Shown here one piece after another: positions 57,978 through 64,000 of a DNA stretch of 64,000 bases. The translations under genes were made by a program, and so were the position numbers. The notes below the pieces were generated by a model. It did not search any database, was not told where the DNA came from, and saw only the letters and a program-made list of their open reading frames with translations. How positions within the stretch are numbered: the first letter of the stretch is position 1; each line of letters opens with the position of its first letter. The stretch covers positions 116,647,519 to 116,711,518 of the forward strand of contig OW386286.2 in NCBI GenBank assembly GCA_936432065.2, written 5' to 3'. The DNA comes from Rutpela maculata (Eukaryota; Arthropoda; Insecta; Coleoptera; Cerambycidae).

Positions 57978-59012
57978 GTAAGTAAGTAAGTAATTTATTT
58001 AAATAGGAATCCTAATATACATATATTTAAAGTACATTTCAACAAAACTAAAATACATTAATTACTATTGCTATTATCACAGAATGACTAAAGTATAAAT
58101 GTAATTGGAACATTAAAATCAAAATATACAAGTATAAGAAATATAAAATCTAAAGATATAAAAATGCTATTAACAGTTTACTAAGATTTTAATTAATAAA
58201 TAATAACACTATCAAAGTTCTCTAATGTGCTTAATCAACTTATATTTGAACAGTTTAACTGAAGGGACATTTTTAATTTCAAGAGGTAGTTTGTTAAATC
58301 GATCAATCCCTTTGAAGAAGAAAGAATTCATGGACCTTTTTTTATGCATTTGATTTAAATGAAGATTATCCTTTGATCTTGTAAGATGGTCATGGATTTC
58401 ATGATTAAATGTAATGAATTCATTAAAGTAACTGGGTTGTAGTTTGTTCACAATTTTATATATAAAAATCATTGCACTTAGGTACAATTTGTCTGACACA
58501 TTTAGCCATTCAAGAGTCGACAGCATGGTATTAATTGGAGTGAACCTATTGCATTTAAGGATTATTCTCATTCTCCGGTTTTGTAATTTTTGTAGTTGGG
58601 AAATTTTATTTAGGTCAAAAAGATAAATTATAGTTGCACAGTAGTCAAAATGTGGCTTAATAATGGTGTTATATACTGTAATTTTTGTTGCAATTGATAT
58701 ATGATGCGAGATTCTAGAGAAAAAGTACAATTTTTTAACAATCTTTTTATATATGTAATGGAAATGACTATTGAATGTTAATGTATTGTCAATTTTGAAC
58801 CCTAAATATTTCATTTCAGTCACAAACTCGATATGTTTACCATTAATTGTTATGTTATGGAAGTTCATATCAATTTTATTATATCTGAATTTAGTTGTTA
58901 ATATCATTGCCTTGGTTTTATCTACATTCAATTTCAATTTATTTACATTAAGATAATTGTTCACTTTAGCCAAGACAAGATTCATGTTGTATATACTATA
59001 TACCAATTTCAT
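57978..59012 (-). mobile_element. 5'-truncated non-LTR retrotransposon (reverse transcriptase C-terminus)
   Basis: A 266-codon minus-strand frame (58212-59012): NVNKLKLNVDKTKAMI and EMKYLGFKIDNTLTF follow the RT palm; then KKIVKKLYFFSRIS, IIKPHFDYCATI, LQKLQNRRMRIIL and INTMLSTLEWLNV of the Jockey/CR1-type thumb and connection; and FNKLPLEIKNVPSVKLFK at the end. The catalytic YADD and the endonuclease are missing, so the copy is truncated. The 3' end has a (TTAC)n tail (about 57978-57995 on the minus strand). Confidence 0.82.
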
Positions 59013-59099
59013 GGACTCTTACCTGCTTAATTTACCCATTTACCCCAAATTTACCCCAATTTACCCCGCAACCCTTCGAAGGAACAAGATGAAAATATA

Positions 59100-59240
59100 A
59101 TCTAGTTCTAGAACTCGTTAAAGTACATATGTGTACCAAATTTCAAGTCAATATCTTAAACGGTTCCAGAGTAAACGTGCGCACAAAAAAAAAGTTACAG
59201 ACAGACCGACAGACAGACAGACAGAAAATTTTTTTTCGCT
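59100..59240 (+). repeat. Retroelement tail-like segment with (ACAG)n
   Basis: CCAAATTTCAAGTCAATATC, CGGTTCCAGAG and ACAGACAGACAG(A)n are a combination common near 3' ends of arthropod retroelements. A similar piece is at 63575-63670. Confidence 0.45.
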
Positions 59241-59751
59241 CAAACTTAAAATCTCGACGTTCCATGACATTTTAAGCCTAAATAGCCTAAATAGGCCTAA
59301 TATGCCTAAATAGGCCTAAATAGGATTTTAAAAAATTTTGATTGTCCAAATGGACAATAAAAATTTTTAAAAATTTTTTTGTCGTTACTATACTTCCACT
59401 GGACGTGGAAGTAAAAAAATCATATGCACATGTTGCTGACATTTCGCAGAGTATGCACATATGATTATGCCTCACATTTTACATAGCACGTTACTTCTGC
59501 GAAACTTAGTTTACGTAGCATTTACGTATATGCTATATATTAATGTTTGCTGGGATCACTAACCGCCCCGTGTACACATATATATATATCTAGAGAACAC
59601 CTAAGTGTCTTATGCACGAGCCGCCTCTGAACTTTGCGTTTCAAACACAAGGGGCCTGGCCACCCCCAGAAAAATTCTCTAGTTGCGCCAATGGTCGTGG
59701 AGAGTTTTTTGGGATGTTTAATGAATTTAAAGTTACATTTCCTAGATTCTC

Positions 59752-60087
59752 ATGTTGATTACTTCCCAGAAAATCTCGGAGATTATACAGCAAGGTGAAC
59801 GGTCCCACCAAGATATAAAAGATATAGAGCGTCGCTACCAAGGAAAATGGGACGTAAATACGATGGCCGATTATTGCTGGATGCTTGATAGATATTTGCC
59901 AGACAAGAAAAAGAAGAGACACAAACTGCATGGTCTTTTGAGTCAGAACGAGTACGATATTACAGGAAGAAATAAAGAGCGATTTTTTGCTAATTCTCAA
60001 CTCAGTAAACACACTTCGCCACATCCACATTATAGCCACTCACATTTTTGTGGATTTTGTGAATGGCAGAGCATCTCATCACTGTGA
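59752..60087 (+). pseudogene. Unidentified ORF, maybe a transposon protein remnant
   Basis: 111 codons. NTMADYCWMLDRYLPDKKK is reminiscent of an ADYCWxL motif seen in repetitive arthropod proteins. The C-terminal 30 residues (HPHYSHSHFCGFC) look out of frame or non-coding. No domain I can name. Short length and repeat surroundings favour a remnant. Confidence 0.3.
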
Positions 60088-60289
60088 TGACACTCTTTGG
60101 ATCGTTTCAGAACGTTTACATCATAACCACTTCTATGTGAGTGGAGATTGGGACGTCCACAATCACCACATCATTTTAATGACAAATTTTATAACGTGGA
60201 TGTAACTAACTGATCCACCACTCACCTATTTCATACTAAATTGTGACCATCTCCGCCAGCGCCACTAGTCTAGTACTACTGCTGGCGTA

Positions 60290-60426
60290 TCCTCTTAGCA
60301 GTCATCTCCAGTATCTGTGCTCCAGTTTACACTTGTCTGTGTTCGGTTGTCGACATTGATGTCAATATCTTTTGTTTAATGCTTTTAGTTTTTGTTTGTT
60401 AAATATCAACACATTTTTACGTAAAG
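60290..60426 (+). other. Possible 5'UTR exon
   Basis: GC-richer block ending ACGTAAAG|GTAAGTACC. No ATG-led frame reaches the donor. Confidence 0.25.
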
Positions 60427-60576
60427 GTAAGTACCTGCTTGTTTTAACTTCACTGTTACTATGAAATTATGCATTTTTATTTTTTATTTAGCCTATAATT
60501 TTCAAGTTTCGTGACACCGAATGCATGACGCCATTAAAATTAAAGGGAAAAAGCAAGTTAAGCTAATTTATCATTT

Positions 60577-60968
60577 GAAGACCTAAGTGGATAAAGGTGT
60601 TATGTCGCATTTAAAAAAAAAAATACTTTATGCAATTTTTGAACACCTCTGATATAGATTTAACACCCAATAAACGGTGAATTCTAAATTTGTAATATTT
60701 TATAGAAACTTTTTAATTATAAAGGCGCCATGTCATACATACAACCAGTAATTTTAGTGGATGTATACAGTTTTGGACAGAAAAATCTAGTTTCATAACA
60801 GCTTGATATTGTTCTTTAATATTAGTGTAAACAAAAGAACATAACCCAAAATTATCTATTTTATGAGGTATTATTCATTTGAATCGAAGACAAAATAAAT
60901 AACCGTTTTGTTTAATTTACTCAAAACTTTAAAAGTGTGACATAACACCTTTATCCACTTAGGTCTTC
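60577..60968. mobile_element. 392-bp MITE with 30-bp TIRs
   Basis: Ends GAAGACCTAAGTGGATAAAG (extending to about 30 bp) and complement; ATTT flanks both (60573-60576, 60969-60972). Non-coding. Confidence 0.7.
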
Positions 60969-61513
60969 ATTTAATATGTTGGTTAACACTGGTTCTTTAT
61001 TTTTTATGTAGAGCATATTTAGCTTATTTCATATTTAAATACTGGTAATTAAGTATTTTCCAATTGGCGACAAAATGCAATCACATTTGATTTAATTATT
61101 ACCTATCAAGTTTATAAAAAAAGTCCCAGTCCTAACTTAGTCTATCTTAGTCTTAATTTTTTCCCTAAAAAGTTAAATGTACAGGTTACCCGTATGCCGC
61201 TTATAAAAGTCGTAATCCTGTCTTGTTCCCAACTTAACCTAAAATTTTTAGGTAAATTTTTCCTAGGGGCTAATACAACAGAATAGATCAGAAATCAATT
61301 CCAATTGGCGTGAAAAGTTCGCGTATTTATTTTACGATCAACTTAGGAGAAAGGCAAGTTTTTATAAACCAGTCTTAAGATATCAGATATGTTTTAGGGA
61401 AAAATTAAGACTAAAACAGGCTAAGTTAGGACTGGAATTTTTTTATAAACTCATTTATTCTGCTCTAGTAGAGGTATATTATTTTAATATCCGAATAACG
61501 AATACCCCAGTTA

Positions 61514-62726
61514 GTCCAGTCAACGAAGCGCTAAAATCTCCACAATCTCTAATTTGAGTGCTAATGAATGGATTTTGATGAAATCTTGCTATGCGTTTGC
61601 AATGTGTGTGTAAATGTGCAATGTGCAAATGTGTGCAATGTGTTTGTAAAGTTGAAAAAAAAAAAAGGTTAGAGTAGGAAATGATCGGAAAGAGTAGAAA
61701 ACACGGGTTCCGTAACTTGTAGAATTAAGTTAAAATAAAAAAAAAAAAAAACATATTTACCTTTTTTGGCCCAAAATAAGATGTTTTTACTGTTGTGAAT
61801 TTTTTCGAAAAATGCATATTGACATGACCACTCGAAAATTCCTAAAAGTGGGGGAGGGGAAATGTAAACGTTGGAAAAAAAATCTGAAAAAATTCAGGTG
61901 AATGTATTACCGAAATACAAGACTTTTTTTTATTTTTGCAACTTTTCTGTAAAGTGTGTTTTCACCGAGTTTTTCCGGAAAAACATGAAAAACTACCTCT
62001 TTTTTGAAATTGCAGCACTTTAAAAAGATTTAACTTAAAAATTTGAATATATTCAAGTGTGCATTGAGGCCTTCTAAACATTTTTTGTCTCTTGGAATTT
62101 TTTTGTAACTTGCTAATTTTCCGAGTTGCAGGCAGTTTTTCACGATAAATAATGTACTACATTTTTTGCACAAAAATACATGAAAATTCGAAACATAAGC
62201 GCGATTTTTTTAAAAAAGCATTTGTTTCGTAACAATAAAGAAGATAAAATTCATGATATGTACCTTTTCGGATGCCGTTTAAGAATAGAATGCAGTAAAC
62301 AAGCACTGCATAAAAGTGCGTTATTTCATTATCTTTAAATAAGTATTAAAAATCGTTAAATTTATAAAAAAATGTATCATGTAATTTTTTTCTTAAGGAA
62401 TAATTCATCTGACGATAAGAATTCTTGTGGATGTGAGGCACGACAAAAAATTTAGTACATTATTTATCTCGAGAAATATACATTTTTCGAAAAAATTCAC
62501 AAGAGTAAAAACGTCTTATTTTGTGCCAAAAAAAGGTAAATAAGTATATTGTTTTTTTTTCATTTTTGACTTAACTCTACAAGTTACGGAACCCGCGATA
62601 AAAAAGATGTTTTGTACGCCTTCCGATAATTTCCTACTCTAATCTTTTTTCAACTTTTTTATCAACGTCATTACGTTGCACAAGGTTTCATCAAAATCCA
62701 TTCATTAGCCCCCCCGTTGATTGGAC
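61514..62726. mobile_element. 1.2-kb TA-flanked foldback MITE
   Basis: Ends GTCCAGTCAACG and CGTTGATTGGAC between TA dinucleotides (61512-61513, 62727-62728). Arms of about 330 bp match: AATGGATTTTGATGAAA with its complement at 62690, GGGTTCCGTAACTTGTAGA with CTACAAGTTACGGAACCC, and AATTTTTTCGAAAAATG. Non-coding. Confidence 0.8.
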
Positions 62727-62728
62727 TA

Positions 62729-64000
62729 TGTCAAATTGGAACAAATTTCAACGTTTGACGGAAAAAACTGATAAAGTGTTGAAACTTGGCAAGGATGTTA
62801 GGATTTACTATTAAACATACTAAAAGTCCCCAGCTCAAACTGTTGCGCTCGAGCCGGCATCTTGGAGAAATGGCGCTCCGATTCAGCTTATTTCTTATAC
62901 ATATCTCTCTAACCATTAGCGATATCAAAAGTATGTTTATGTAAAAAATAAAGCTTATAAAATTCTCTACAGAGTGTTATATGCATTTTTTTCTAATCTA
63001 TTGTTTTATTCTTCGGAAATACGAAAACAAAGAGTATATATATTGCATTTCATCGACACTCATTTCAACAATTGTAAATATCACTCGTAGGGAATAAAAA
63101 TATATCTTCGTATTGTCATAAAATACGCAACAACTTTCAAAATGTCCGTCATGTCTCTTTTAAGAAACAACTTTAAAAAGAAAAGATTTTAATGAAATTT
63201 GGGAAAAAATTTGTGTTGGTTATAAGAACCTCAGCGTTTTTAAAAAAAATCGATCAGCACATATGAAGGTTATGAAATATTTTATGAAAATAATACACGT
63301 GAAGAGTGTTGTAATCTTTGATAAGATCGTGGGTTTAAGTGACATAGGTACTTGCAATTTTTTTCCCGATAATACCATCTTGATTGTCGAAATGGTCATT
63401 ATACTAAGTATGTAGTATCTCTGTGTTTGTAGAATCTTATCAAAGGTGTTACAACACACTCTTCACATGCATTTTTTTTCATAAAATGTTTTATAAACCT
63501 TTATATTTACTAATCGATTTTTTCAAAATCAATAGAGGGTTCTTCCTTTAGCTAGCATACTGTACTGTACTGTCCAAATTTCAATAAAATTGGACTTTTC
63601 TCTTTTAAGTTATCGTACTCACAAAAGTGTCGTAAAGAGAGATAGATGGACAAACCGACAGACATATGACGGATGTTTTAAAGTTATTCGAAATTCTAGA
63701 ACCAACATAATATCGAGTTTTATTTTTTTTTCAGTGATATTTCCGCTTTTAGAAATGCGTTGATCAAATGTAATTTTCTTATTTTAGAAGATTATAATAA
63801 CAGATATGGAAAAAAATTATATTACATTTTTTGTAGAGAATTTCACAAGCTTTATTTTTTATAGGAGACATAATTTCGATATCTAATTAAAAGTTTAGCG
63901 AGACGTAAGCAAATAACTTAATCTGAGCACCATTTTTTCAAACGCAGGAAACAGAGTTGGGAACTTTAAGTATGTTTAATAGTGGGCCTTAATGAACATC
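62729..64000. other. Host sequence, no gene seen
   Basis: AT-rich. An imperfect inverted pair lies at 63210-63310 and 63425-63510 (GTGAAGAGTGTTGTAA and its complement), followed by a retroelement-like segment with AAACCGACAGACA near 63650. Confidence 0.45.

Noticed and set aside
1..64000. tRNA, rRNA or known ncRNA genes
   Set aside because: I saw no cloverleaf with A and B boxes and no rRNA-like sequence by eye; a dedicated scan would be needed to exclude them.

Overview
The window reads as nuclear DNA of an arthropod, most likely an insect. It is AT-rich, has short introns with GT/AG borders, many TA-flanked hairpin transposons and non-LTR retrotransposon debris, and carries a Polinton/Maverick with an arthropod-type gene set. 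Recognisable host sequence is confined to the edges. At the far left, on the minus strand, are the first two coding exons of an AUP1-like lipid-droplet/ERAD protein. A possible plus-strand host exon is cut in two by the transposon nest (to 7011 and from 51242). Near 53.5-53.9 kb are probable 5' exons of a gene I cannot name.

The centre (7012-51239) is a nest of transposons whose borders can be fixed by terminal inverted repeats (TIRs) and target-site duplications (TSDs). From the outside in: element A (7012-51239, TIR CCCTGTCAAAAAATCC, TSD AA); a hAT-type element (8861-50151, TIR CAGAGCTGGGTAATTCC, TSD TTGTAAAT); a Polinton (9414-49252, ends AGTAGTAAAG, 6-bp TSD TACCTT). Inside the Polinton lie element D (18273-28926, which itself holds element B, 20587-27600), a second hAT-like element that splits the major capsid gene (31236-34533), and element C copy 2, which splits another Polinton gene (41172-45551). 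Copy 1 of element C sits outside the nest (1448-6223) and carries its own 290-bp MITE. A 2.67-kb tandem duplication has doubled the right Polinton end.

Polinton layout, left to right: TIR with a C-rich ~50-bp unit array; a Cys/His-rich gene (+); a coiled-coil gene (-); protein-primed DNA polymerase B (+, broken); a decayed minus-strand gene in two tandem copies; the D/B insertions; two paralogous small acidic-tailed genes (+); two overlapping small genes (-); major capsid (-, broken); penton/minor capsid (-); adenain-type protease (-); a small hydrophobic virion-type protein (-); a parvovirus-VP1-type phospholipase A2 protein (-); then diverging, packaging ATPase (+, broken), a conserved structural-type protein (+, one stop), chromodomain integrase (+, broken), a decayed 75-codon gene (-), and a gene split by element C2 (-); right TIR. 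The set covers replication (PolB), integration (INT), virion building (capsid proteins, protease, ATPase) and a possible membrane-entry enzyme (PLA2). The element looks inactive: POLB, INT, the ATPase and the major capsid gene all carry stops or frameshifts, while the penton, protease and PLA2 genes stay open.

Right of the nest (51.5-64 kb) I see host intergenic or intronic DNA with a truncated LINE, several hairpin MITEs and possible 5' exons. Boundaries come from reading the sequence by eye; family names come from motif recognition, without database searches.
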